Made by a program: the position numbers and the translations under genes
Assembly: GCA_910592005.1 (NCBI GenBank)
Contig: CAJVPP010002801.1
Coordinates: 1-13,479, forward strand
Direction: 5' to 3'
Length of the DNA stretch: 13,479 bases
DNA from: Funneliformis mosseae
Lineage: Eukaryota; Glomeromycota; Glomeromycetes; Glomerales; Glomeraceae
Notes under the pieces: generated by a model
Told to the model about the DNA's origin: nothing
Databases searched by the model: none
What the model saw: only the letters and a program-made list of their open reading frames with translations
Shown: positions 1-8,439 of the stretch, in pieces
Numbering within the stretch: position 1 is the stretch's first letter
Layout: each line of letters starts with the position of its first letter

Positions 1-343
1 ATGGCTTTATGTATTTTCTGTTATTATTTCTTTTTATTTTATTATTATTTATATAATATGTATTATTAATTAATATTATTAATTTAAAGTATAAGTGAAG
101 AACTATATATATTTAGACTCTATTTCTGTTTGTTTACTTGCTTAATAATTGAGTCAATGCTGATTGACCTTTACAATTATATAAAAGTCTAGATAAAGTA
201 ATATCAGTTTAAATTTTTAGTTAATATTATTCTGAATTTAATAACTGTTTTTATTATTTTAATTAGAAAAATAAAGGATAAATAAATAAATTTTAAACAA
301 ATATTATTGATCATTTATCTTACATTTGATAAACAAAGATAAT
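1..343. other. AT-rich sequence, no gene seen
   Basis: Low-complexity A/T sequence with many stop codons in all frames. I see no spliced coding signal and no RNA gene on either strand. Confidence 0.6.
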
Positions 344-656
344 AGGGGTATTCAAAATTGGTTGATGCAAAATTTGATGCACTTGTGATTAACCAATCAA
401 TTGTTATTTTTTTAGTATGCGAAATTAAATAAAATCAATGCATATTTTTATGAAATCGTATTTTTAAAAATAAGGATTTTACAAATTTAGTTAAGTAAAC
501 ATTTTGTAATTGGCTACTTGAACTGTTAAAAATTTTGCATCAACTACACCTGCTATTTTGCTGATGCATTTGATGCAAAATCTGATATAAATTTCAGCCA
601 ATCATATTTCTTGAAATTTGCATCAAAATTTGCATCAACCGATTTTGAATACCCCT
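344..656. mobile_element. 313-bp inverted-repeat element (MITE), possibly PIF/Harbinger-like
   Basis: The left end AGGGGTATTCAAAATTGGTT is matched by the reverse complement of the right end (AGGGGTATTCAAAATCGGTT). The similarity continues for about 36 bp through GATGCAAA-type sequence. AAT lies directly outside both ends (341-343 and 657-659), consistent with a 3-bp target-site duplication. The interior has no ORF but carries further copies of GATGCA/TGCATC, including a second inverted pair (ATTTTGCATCAA near 530-541 and TTGATGCAAAAT near 569-580). It is therefore a non-autonomous miniature element. The 3-bp duplication and G-rich tip suggest PIF/Harbinger, but the superfamily is an inference. 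Confidence 0.8.
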
Positions 657-2071
657 AATGTTAATGACAAGGATATCTTAATAGAGTTTAGTTTTATCAT
701 TAGTGAAGTTATCTTATAAGAGAATCAAGAGTCTTATATAAATGTATTTAATAAAATTATATGTGAATTAATATAGGTAGTCCTTATGGACAACTACAAC
801 TACTATAACCATTTTGTAATTTACTTATTTTGTATAATTTGCAAGCTGAATCTCTTAAAATTAATGCTACTTCCAATGTCAGATGGTTTGCATTGAAAAT
901 ATTTAGTAAGCAAAAACTGTTATTGCCTTTATAATATTTTTTCTGGTTTGCATTTAAAACTCATATATAAATGTAACTTTTTGTATGATAAATAAGAAGA
1001 AGGAAAAGTAATAGTGGTGGTAGTGATGATGGTAGAATTCACAATATTTGAGAGATCATAAAGTCTTACACCATCTGATAAATAAAATGCTTTATTTTAC
1101 TGTTGCAGTGTTAAACACCAGGCCTGAGTGGTAATAATAATGAACATTAAATGACAAAAAGTTAATTAAATTTACTTTTGATAAATAGAAATTTAAGTAT
1201 CATGAATAGTTAGAATTAATCAGAGAATTTATTAATTATTATTAAACAATTTCAATGGTGAATAATAAATACCATATCGGTCGGATGTAGGCCGGAATTA
1301 AAGGTTTCACGTGAATAAATGTGTTAAATCTAGTTTAAAGAATGCTTTTTGACGTAATTAATAATAATAAGCACGATAGAATTTACTTTACCGGATATAG
1401 CAATAGTTAACCCTCCCCGTTCGATTAGTTATTTCTTAATCGTAATTTCTCTCTTTTTGTTGATAAAGTCACGTGATATAGCGTTTTACGAATTCTTGTT
1501 TCTATATGTTATTCTTCGAAAATAAAAAAAAGTTTAGTTGTTTTGTGAAAATTAAGTAACTTCTTATATCTTATAATTTAATTCATAAGTTTTTATTACC
1601 AAATTGATATTCCCACAATGACGAAAGATTTGTAAATGACAAACATCGTCATACTAAAGGCGCACTTCACGCGTCAAAGGAAAAGAATAATTAAGTTAGG
1701 CTATTTGTTTTTAATAATTTATTTTTTTAATTGAAGATGGATGGTAATGATGGTGGTCACAAGAAGTTAATGATATTCATTGACAAATTTCTTGATCTAG
1801 TTATCAAAATTATATAGCCCTCAGAATGTAATTTATTTATTCTAAATTGTACAAAATATTTATATACCAAGTTATATACAAAACAAAAAGTCTTATTTTG
1901 AAACAAAACCCTAGATCAAAAAAAAAAAAAAATAAAAATTCAAACAAAAGAATAGATGATTTAAAAGAATTTGTTTAACCTATTACTAAACTTCCTATGA
2001 AATCTCTTATTACTAAATAATAGAGCAATTGTTATTTTAATCCCCACCCATTTATTTTTTTTTCAATTTTT
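657..2071. other. Long non-coding AT-rich stretch
   Basis: I found no gene, spliced or unspliced, on either strand. Small features only: TGGTTTGCATT occurs twice (near 884 and 944), a purine-rich GTGG/GATG stretch lies near 1007-1035, and CACGTG E-box-like sites lie near 1308 and 1471. A poly-A run lies at 1918-1931. The right end (about 1850-2071) is probably the 3' flank of the minus-strand REEP gene, with an AATAAA on the minus strand at 2051-2056. Confidence 0.55.
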
Positions 2072-2925
2072 CTACTCTTCTTTAACATTTTCTGATGCAT
2101 TTACATCCGAAGTATTGACATACAAATATGATAAAACATGAGGTAATATTTTTTCTACCGATATTTTTCCATCTTCTTGTTGGTAATTATAATTCGGAAT
2201 TACTACTTGTAGCCCCTAAGAAAGACGAAATGTTCCGGTCAAAGTTTTCATGAGAAAAAAAAGAAAATTTAAAACTGAAATCTTGAATGTTCATGTAATA
2301 ATAACCTTGACGAGACCATCAGCGGCTACATTTTTTAATGCAACGAATCCATATTTACCCCACTCGGCTCCTTTATTGATTGCTTTTTGCTGTGCCCTTC
2401 CTAAGGTCGAGTCGATGTCTTCTTCGTGACGTGTAAGCGTCGGATCAACAAACGTATAATAAAAATAGGTGGCGCCCTGTGTTTGCGGAAGCATCAACCA
2501 CAATATGAAAAGCATCTTGATCTCATAATAAAATGGAAACCTAGAATTAAAATAATGAGAATTTAACAAATTAACAAGTCTGATCAACAATTAATCAACA
2601 TTGAACAAATATTGGATAATCAAAAGTTCTATAGTAGAAAAACATTTTATTCTTGCCAAAATATAAAAGTATCCGCAATTCCTTCACAAACGGCAAAAAA
2701 AGCTATTACAATCCAATATATCAACCACGGCTTAATACTTTTTGTGTCATCATCTTTAATAGCCTTGAAGGAAGCATAGGCTGGGTATAAGAAACCAGCA
2801 AAATTACTAATGAATATAATTATATTAAAAAAAAAAAAAAGTTAAATGACAGAAGTAATTACAGTGTAAAAGAGAGTGTATGGTTAGACTTACTAAACTA
2901 ATCTATAAAATAAATATCCAAACAT
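2072..2925 (-). CDS. REEP / TB2-DP1-HVA22 family ER-shaping membrane protein (4 exons)
   Basis: Exons on the minus strand are 2925-2894, 2806-2657, 2540-2306 and 2215-2072, giving 186 aa. Family hallmarks appear in order: short N-terminus (MFGYLFYRLV), GFLYPAYASFKAIK at 16-28, KPWLIYWIV at 36-44, WFPFYYEIK at 61-69, LPQTQGA at 78-84, then PTLTRHEEDID and an amphipathic helix to about 139. The two hydrophobic blocks (about 35-60 and 66-80) are the expected membrane hairpins. The family bends tubular ER membrane. The N-terminus aligns without gaps to REEP1-4/HVA22-type proteins, which lack the longer N-terminus of Yop1/REEP5-6. Introns are 87, 116 and 90 bp. Intron 2 has a GC donor (TTTTG|GCAAGA), which is the only junction that restores TFIFWFPFYY. 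The last exon (GLQVVIPNYN to KEE) is in phase after GTCAAG|GTTATT and CTTAG|GGG. If that intron is retained the protein ends at 2291 (…KVIIT, 143 aa). The family call is firm; the fourth exon is likely but inferred. Confidence 0.9.
2541..2656 (-). other. GC-AG intron (intron 2 of the REEP gene)
   Basis: The donor on the minus strand is GCAAGA after TTTTG, and the acceptor is TTCTAG before GTTTCC. Splicing joins TG to G to make the conserved Trp of the WFPFYY motif. No GT donor nearby keeps the conserved frame, and reading through meets TAA directly. Confidence 0.85.
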
Positions 2926-3196
2926 ATTTCAATTGACTTGCGATAAATAAGTATGTGAAAAATGTAAAATGACACGAAAGCGGTATAAAATATTGGTCTT
3001 GTGATCCTTTTGTGAGACTTAGAATTCTACAACTATACCTAATTAGGAGAGAATACTACATGTGTAACAATTAGCCTATTCTGGGAATTCATTCGTGTCA
3101 ATAAAAACCCAAAGGATTGCAAGAATTTTACTGAAAAAAAAAAGAAAAAGGACTTCTTTTTATTCTTATATAACAAAAGCGAACTGTAATTGAAAG
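2926..3196. promoter_or_regulatory. Shared divergent promoter region (REEP gene / Rad60-like gene)
   Basis: These 271 bp separate the two start codons of head-to-head genes. A TATATAA lies at 3167-3173, close upstream of the plus-strand ATG, and an A-tract lies at 3134-3150. No coding potential is seen. That both genes are driven from here is inferred from orientation. Confidence 0.5.
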
Positions 3197-5189
3197 ATGG
3201 TTTCTGATTCTTCTGATGAGGAAGTAATCACTAAGAGGCAGCCTATAAAAATCAAACCGCGAACGTTTCTACCAAAACCTCGACGCGTAGTAACAAATGG
3301 TTCACCGACCAATACTTCCGCTTCAGTAACACAAAGTCCAAGTGAAACCGTCGAACCACTGGAAATTCGTCCAAACGCTTATAATGATGACGACGACGAT
3401 ATATTTTTTACGCGAAATACTACCTTTTCACGAAAAATGACCTCCAAAAAATCAAGTTTGTAACTTTAATTTCGCTTTAGTATGATGGAGAGTAATACAA
3501 CTTATTGAATTCATTTTGTTTAAAATAGGAAGATCGGAAATCTTGAGAACACTTGAGGATAACCCTAAACTTCATACAAATGAGGCCGAGAAAGAAGAGG
3601 GAACTAAACGAAAAGCAAAGTCAAAGGGAAAAGGAAAATTATCGGACTGGACAACTTCTGATGAACCGATTACGATGTTTGATGAAGAAAGTGATCATAT
3701 TTATATATCGTAAGTTTTTCTTCATCTAACAAGAGTTTATAATATTTTATTAACCCGAATTTTAAATTCTTTCTTCTTTTGATATTATACGCTTTTAGAG
3801 ATGCGGAAGAACGTAAGAAAATCAGGATAAATCCAGATGAGAATATAAGATTCGACAGTCAGGAAGATTCTTTAACACCACCACCTGAGATTAGTCATTA
3901 TCTGCTCCAATCTACTCTTGCTCCTTTACAGTATGGATTTCCTTTTTAAATGCAGTCAAATCTCTCTAAATGCGTGCTCTCATTCAGTCCCAAGCATATA
4001 GGGATCGTATTAAAATGTTCTCTTAAATGCAGAACTCTATGGTCCCAAGGGGTGTGCATTTAGAGAGGTTTGACTGTATATATATATAAAATCGAAGTAA
4101 AAATTCTTTTTCTCAGCCTAATATACAGTATAATTATTATAGTGCGGCTCTTTCACAGTTTTCAAGAACGATACGTTCTGATGGTAATGATATCGGTTCA
4201 CCTATTGCAGCTTCCGTATTACAGGATGATATAGAGCTGGATCCTGAACTCTTAGCTATCCAACAATCTATCAAACAGAAGAAAAGAAATTCAATTCAAT
4301 CTGTTGATACCAAAGTTGAAATTTTGGTAAAGCCTAAACATCATCTTTGCTCGTCGATATCCGGCGAGGATGGGGTTATACCTGATTATGAAAAACCTAT
4401 AAAATTCATTCTAAATACAGTAAATATAACAACGCAACGAAAATTTTTTCATTTACCTTGTAGCATTTTACTAAGGTTATTATATTTATAGGAGGACACT
4501 TTTGAGCAATTAATCTCCCATCTATGTTCCAGAAGAGGAATTCCTAAACCAGACTTAGTATTGACTTACAAGAATGTTAAGGTTTTTCCTCGCGGAACCC
4601 CATCAAGTTTGGGCATGTCCGGACTTGTTCATTTGGGTAGGCCGTAATGTTGATTTTTAATGCTCAAAGTTGCAATTTTATACTTAATTTGATGGAATAA
4701 TTTCTATTTAGAGGCCTTTAATAAAGAATCATACATGCATTTTAAAGAACAGCAAAAATTTGAGAGGAAACGATTGTTCGATGGACTTTATAATGAATTG
4801 ATGGATAACGATAATAATACATCAGTAAACTCTAGTCGAGAGACGATAGACATTGAAACTATTGATGAAATAAGAACTATAATAAATGAAGAAGAAAATT
4901 ATATTTATCTCAAGGTTCAATGTCAAGATGAAACCGTTGAAAAACTTAAGGTCAAAAAGGCAAGTGTCTCATATGTTGCAGTTACTTGATTAAAATATTA
5001 AATCATTTTCCTTCTTTTTTAAAGTCTCTCACAGTACAGGCTGTTATCGAACGGTATAAAAAGATTAAAGACATTTCGGGGAATGTTGCTATTAAATTGT
5101 TATTTGAAGATGAGGTATTGTTACCTGATGACAAATTAATAGATACAGATTTGGAAGATGGTGATATGCTATCCGTTAAAATTATTTAA
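3197..5189 (+). CDS. Rad60/Esc2/NIP45-like protein with two SUMO-like domains (7 exons)
   Basis: Exons are 3197-3455, 3529-3709, 3799-3930, 4143-4419, 4492-4636, 4712-4959 and 5025-5189; all phases agree and give 468 aa. Residues 1-247 are low-complexity, acidic/basic and probably disordered, with possible SUMO-interacting patches (DDDDDIFF at 64-71, HIYISDAEE near 143-151). SUMO-like domain 1 spans about 248-332 (VEILVKP…EDTFEQLISHLCSRRGI…GTPSSLGMSGLVHL). A charged linker follows, then SUMO-like domain 2 at about 396-468 (YLKVQCQDETVEKLKVKK…LFEDEVLLPDDKLIDTDLEDGDMLSVKII). There is no C-terminal Gly-Gly, so it is not a conjugatable SUMO. This order matches Rad60/Esc2/NFATC2IP proteins, which act in the nucleus with SUMO pathway enzymes and Smc5/6 in recombination and replication-fork repair. 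Introns are 73, 89, 212, 72, 75 and 65 bp. Intron 3 holds a MITE and intron 6 is GC-AG. A possible poly(A) signal AATAAA is at 5244-5249. Confidence 0.85.
3953..4076. mobile_element. 124-bp MITE inside intron 3 of the Rad60-like gene
   Basis: The left end CAGTCAAATCTCTCTAAATG and the reverse complement of the right end CAGTCAAACCTCTCTAAATG differ at one position in 20. TA follows the right end (4077-4078); the left flank is TG, so the TA duplication is not intact. There is no ORF. The CAGTCA tip is shared with the element at 9703-10387, suggesting a TA-targeting (Tc1/mariner, pogo-like) origin. Without the element plus TA, intron 3 would be 86 bp, like its neighbours. Confidence 0.8.
4960..5024 (+). 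other. GC-AG intron (intron 6 of the Rad60-like gene)
   Basis: The donor AAAAAG|GCAAGT is a strong match to the splice consensus except for C at +2. The acceptor is TTTTTTAAAG|TCTCTC. It joins two phase-0 exons and gives KVKKSLTVQAVIERY, which keeps SUMO-fold spacing exactly. A competing GTGTCT donor at 4964 with the CACAG acceptor ending at 5034 is also in frame, but it shortens the strand-to-helix turn. Confidence 0.75.
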
Positions 5190-5384
5190 AAAAAAAAAAA
5201 ACTGGTTTCAATCGATTATTAATTAGTTATTTGAATTTTCTCGAATAAAAACTTTTTATTATCATCTACTTCTCATTTTAGTATTTTGAAATAGGTAGTA
5301 AAAAAGTCGATTTTAAACACCAACTTTTTATTATCATCTACTTCTCATTTTAGTATTTTGAAATAGGTAGTAAAAAAGTCGATT
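5190..5384. other. Convergent 3' region between the Rad60-like gene and TIM10
   Basis: This region holds the A13 run that begins inside the Rad60-like stop codon (5188-5200), an AATAAA at 5244-5249 and most of a 72-bp tandem duplication. There is no further coding sequence. Confidence 0.55.
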
Positions 5385-5395
5385 TTAAACACCAA
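5250..5395. repeat. Perfect 72-bp tandem duplication spanning the TIM10 stop codon
   Basis: Copy 1 is 5250-5321 and copy 2 is 5322-5393, with two more matching bases. The two copies are identical at every base. Copy 2 contains the last codons and stop of TIM10 (minus strand GGTGTTTAA at 5385-5393), so copy 1 is a second 3' end placed downstream of the real one. Confidence 0.95.
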
Positions 5396-5766
5396 AACCC
5401 CCCTTTCCAGATTCTTGACCTTTTTTAGCTAAAGCTTCACCAATTTTCGTTGTAACTTCAATGTATTTAGAAAAGCATCTATCAATGCAAACAGATTCAC
5501 CTTTATTTAATTCACCTTCGATATATTTTGGAGGGATACATTTTTTATAACAAGAATCCACAATTCTAAATGATAATTTTATTTAAAAGCAAAAAGTTGT
5601 TATTAAAAAAAAACCTTTTAAAAGACTTATTCCCGTTTTTATATAATATGAATTACCTATAAAATGTTTCAGTTACGGCTTCATACTCTTGTTCTACCAT
5701 AGCAACATTTTGTTGATTTATTTCTTGTGAAGAACCGCCACCACCGCCAAATGGAAGGAAAGACAT
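5385..5766 (-). CDS. TIM10: Mitochondrial import inner membrane translocase subunit Tim10
   Basis: Exons on the minus strand are 5766-5657 and 5565-5385, giving 96 aa. The 91-bp intron is AG|GTAATT to TTTAG|A and splits Arg37. The twin CX3C motif is complete: C42-YKK-C46 and C63-IDR-C67, with 16 residues between the pairs. These cysteines form the two disulfides of small Tim proteins. Flanking residues such as CIPPKYIEGELNKGESVCIDRC fit Tim10 better than Tim9, Tim8 or Tim13. Tim10 forms a hexamer with Tim9 in the intermembrane space and guards hydrophobic carrier precursors on their way to TIM22. The length is close to the family's usual 90-95 residues. The N-terminus has a G5 stretch (FGGGGG). 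Its 3' end lies in a tandem duplication. Confidence 0.95.
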
Positions 5767-5991
5767 TGTTTTTTATATATGTATATTATGTGCGTTTAAA
5801 ATGCGCGAGTAATTACAAAGCTTGCTCTTTCTTTTTTTAAAAAAAAAAAATCTCGAAATTTCGATTTTAGAACGATTATGACGTATCCTTCCTTATCAAG
5901 TAACTCTGAATAAAAATGGTTCCCTAATGTTTTTTTATCATATAAATAAGCTTAATTTTATTAAATGAAAATAAAAAATCATTTCCTCCTT

Positions 5992-6027
<36 letters not shown>

Positions 6028-6053
6028 TATATACGTTTAAATATATATTTATA
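5767..6053. promoter_or_regulatory. Shared divergent promoter region (TIM10 / tandem-CH gene)
   Basis: These 287 bp separate the start codons of head-to-head genes. They contain two T/A palindromic tracts: T7A12 at 5832-5850 and T22A15 at 5990-6026. The second ends 27 bp upstream of the CH gene's ATG. Such tracts exclude nucleosomes in fungal promoters (established for yeast); their role here is inferred. Confidence 0.5.
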
Positions 6054-8042
6054 ATGATTAAGAAATCTTCACTGAGGCGTAAAAATTCATTAAAAGAATC
6101 ATTACAAGAACAATGGGACAAAACCTCCAAAGTTAACGTAAAAGAACAATTTTATTCGAAGACGCCTGGTAAATATACCGAAGTACAAAAGGCTAAATTT
6201 ACAAAATGGGTCAATATACAATTACGTTCATTAGAAGAAGCGATAGCAGAATTAACACCTGTGGTAACGAAATCTTTTCTTTTTGATAAACCGAAAAAAA
6301 GTATACCACAAATTAAAGCAATAGACGAAGATTTTCGAGATGGAAAAAAGTTGATAGAATTGCTTGAAATATTATATGAAGATGATAAAGACTTGCCAAA
6401 ACTCGAACGTGGTAAAACTCGACTTCATTATATACAAAATGTTAATAAAGTATTGGAATTTTTACAAAAAAAATTAGATGATGGTGGATTGATAGCATTA
6501 AAAGCCATCGGATCCGTTGATATCGTTGATGGGAATATTAAATTAACCTTGGGTTTAATTTGGCTAATAATATCAAAATTTATTCAAATGACTAGTAATA
6601 TATTTGAAGTTACTGAAGAGGAATTAAATCAAGTTGAAGAAGGATTTAAAGAGGATGTTGTTAAAGAAAGTGAATTAACTTCAGATGGTGAAAGAGAAAT
6701 AAATAGTGCCGCTTTTGAAGAATTTCGATCTCAATTTAGAAAAAATTTTGTTAAAGATTCAGGTAGTGATGAAAAAATATTTGATTTACCTTCTATTATT
6801 AACGAAGAACCCGAAGAAATAATTCATGAAGAGGATGAATCAATTGAGATTCCGTCAACTGAGAATGAATCAACTGAGAGTAATTTATCGAATGATCAAT
6901 CAATCGATGATCATTCAATCAAGGAGAATGATACTATTAAACCGATTCCTCGAAATTCTAGTATACGTGATCGTATTTTATCAAATAGTAATAATAGATT
7001 ATCATTACCTCCAAATTATTATGACGGTAAAAAGGAAGGAAAGAAGTTTAATCCTAATTCCCCTGCCAGATTTAGAACATTACGTTTAAATCCATCATCT
7101 CCATCACCAATGAGTTCATCATCGGGATTATTGTTTTGGATTAATATGCAATTGATTGATTACGCTTCAATATTACCTTCAACTTGTTACCCTATTGAAG
7201 ATTTTACTGGAATGAATGATGGGATTATGTTGGTAGCTTTAATTCATCATTTAAATATGGAATGGATTGATTTTGATTCATTAGTTAATGATGATGATAA
7301 AAGAGAAGAAACAAGTGATCAAGAGTTTAGAATAAAAGAAAGATTAACAAAATGTTTTGATGTATTAAACGAGAGATTAAATATTAGACAACCAAAAGCA
7401 TTAGTTTCCATGTTAATTGAAAAGGATTATAGTGATCAAGAAAGGTTAAAAAGAACTGGATTAGCATGGAGTGTTTATATTAGTGAAATATTTTTATCTA
7501 CTGCTCATGCAAAAAATAAACAAAAACAAGTTAGAAGGCAAAGTAGATTAAGTTTACTTGAAGAAAATGACGAAATTACTGAAGTCAAGGAAGCAGAGGT
7601 CTCATCCAATAATAATATCGATAGTAGTAATCATAGGTATAATAGTAAGAAATCAAGAGGATGTCTTCCTTCCTTTGAAGATGATCGAACGTCACCATCA
7701 AATAGAGGTTCAATGGCTACCTCAAATTTACCTCCCTTACCTCCTTGGAGTCCTAAGGTTTCATTATTTTCTGCTGTATGGGACTGGACACTTAGTTGGA
7801 TTCATGATAAAGATGATAATGATGATAACTACGATAGTGATGATTATGATAAAAATGGTAAATTAAAAGAAAAGGAAATGAGGACAATTACTAAAGGAAA
7901 TTCCTCAAGAAGGCAACAAAATAAGTTGGATATTCAAAATGCTGATGAATGGAAATATCGAAGAGACGAATCGTTAGATGAAGATCCTCTTCAATTATTA
8001 GCGAATACTCATCAACCTGCCTTATATATGTATTGGTCCTGA
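6054..8042 (+). CDS. Actin-binding-type protein with two widely separated calponin-homology domains
   Basis: Single exon, 662 aa. CH1 spans about 44-181: it opens with EVQKAKFTKWVNIQL, then AIDEDFRDGKKLIELLEIL, RLHYIQNVNKVLEFL and DIVDGNIKLTLGLIWLII. These are the type-1 CH signatures of alpha-actinin, spectrin and fimbrin actin-binding domains. About 20 extra residues (roughly 61-88) lie between the first helix and the DFRDG segment. CH2 spans about 358-484 (LLFWINMQL, EDFTGMNDGIMLVALIHHL, IDFDSL, CFDVLNERLNI) and is more diverged. The linker between them (182-357) is acidic, Ser/Asn-rich and probably disordered, whereas classical tandem CH domains are almost adjacent. The C-terminal 178 residues are low-complexity with an acidic Asp/Asn run (585-600). 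I see no spectrin repeats, EF hands, IQ or GAS2 motif. A role in F-actin binding or bundling is inferred from CH1. The start is the first ATG after the T/A tract. Confidence 0.85.
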   Translation: MIKKSSLRRKNSLKESLQEQWDKTSKVNVKEQFYSKTPGKYTEVQKAKFTKWVNIQLRSLEEAIAELTPVVTKSFLFDKPKKSIPQIKAIDEDFRDGKKLIELLEILYEDDKDLPKLERGKTRLHYIQNVNKVLEFLQKKLDDGGLIALKAIGSVDIVDGNIKLTLGLIWLIISKFIQMTSNIFEVTEEELNQVEEGFKEDVVKESELTSDGEREINSAAFEEFRSQFRKNFVKDSGSDEKIFDLPSIINEEPEEIIHEEDESIEIPSTENESTESNLSNDQSIDDHSIKENDTIKPIPRNSSIRDRILSNSNNRLSLPPNYYDGKKEGKKFNPNSPARFRTLRLNPSSPSPMSSSSGLLFWINMQLIDYASILPSTCYPIEDFTGMNDGIMLVALIHHLNMEWIDFDSLVNDDDKREETSDQEFRIKERLTKCFDVLNERLNIRQPKALVSMLIEKDYSDQERLKRTGLAWSVYISEIFLSTAHAKNKQKQVRRQSRLSLLEENDEITEVKEAEVSSNNNIDSSNHRYNSKKSRGCLPSFEDDRTSPSNRGSMATSNLPPLPPWSPKVSLFSAVWDWTLSWIHDKDDNDDNYDSDDYDKNGKLKEKEMRTITKGNSSRRQQNKLDIQNADEWKYRRDESLDEDPLQLLANTHQPALYMYWS

Positions 8043-8439
8043 ACATCATGTAATTTAGTAATTTAGTGTAAATATATTTCTTTTCTCTTTTTTTCTTTTT
8101 TTTTTTTTTAAAAAAAAAAAAATTAATTTAATTGGAATATAATGAGATAACATTTTATTTTACGATATATGATTTTTTAAAATAAAAATACTTTCAAAAT
8201 ATTTAGTATAATAATTTGTGAATTTCTTAATTATAAACAAAAATTTTCAACGAGTAACTATTATTTTATATTTTGCAGTTGGTTTATTAATATATAATAT
8301 ATTTTTTCGCAAAATTCATAATCTGGATTGATGTCTTTATTTGTAAATACCATGGCGAATGACCCGTGTATTCCAAATAATCAAAAATAAATTTAAAATA
8401 CATGTTTCTCATAAAAAAAAAACAAAATAAATTGTACAA
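8043..8439. other. Convergent 3' region with a T14A13 tract
   Basis: The two flanking genes converge here. The region has a T/A palindromic tract (8096-8122), a plus-strand AATAAA at 8181-8186 and a minus-strand AATAAA at 8336-8341. No coding sequence is seen. Confidence 0.5.

Noticed and set aside
5924..6130. Minus-strand ORF of 68 aa with a long Lys run
   Set aside because: It is created by the T/A tract and the complement of the CH gene's 5' end.
6826..7089. Overlapping plus-strand ORFs inside the CH gene (also 7558-7866)
   Set aside because: Out-of-frame shadows of the acidic, repetitive linker and tail; no domain or codon support.
6054..8122. CH gene as a processed retrogene (no introns, A-tract after the stop)
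   Set aside because: The A-tract is preceded by an equal T-tract, no target duplication is seen, and the neighbouring 322-aa gene is also intronless.
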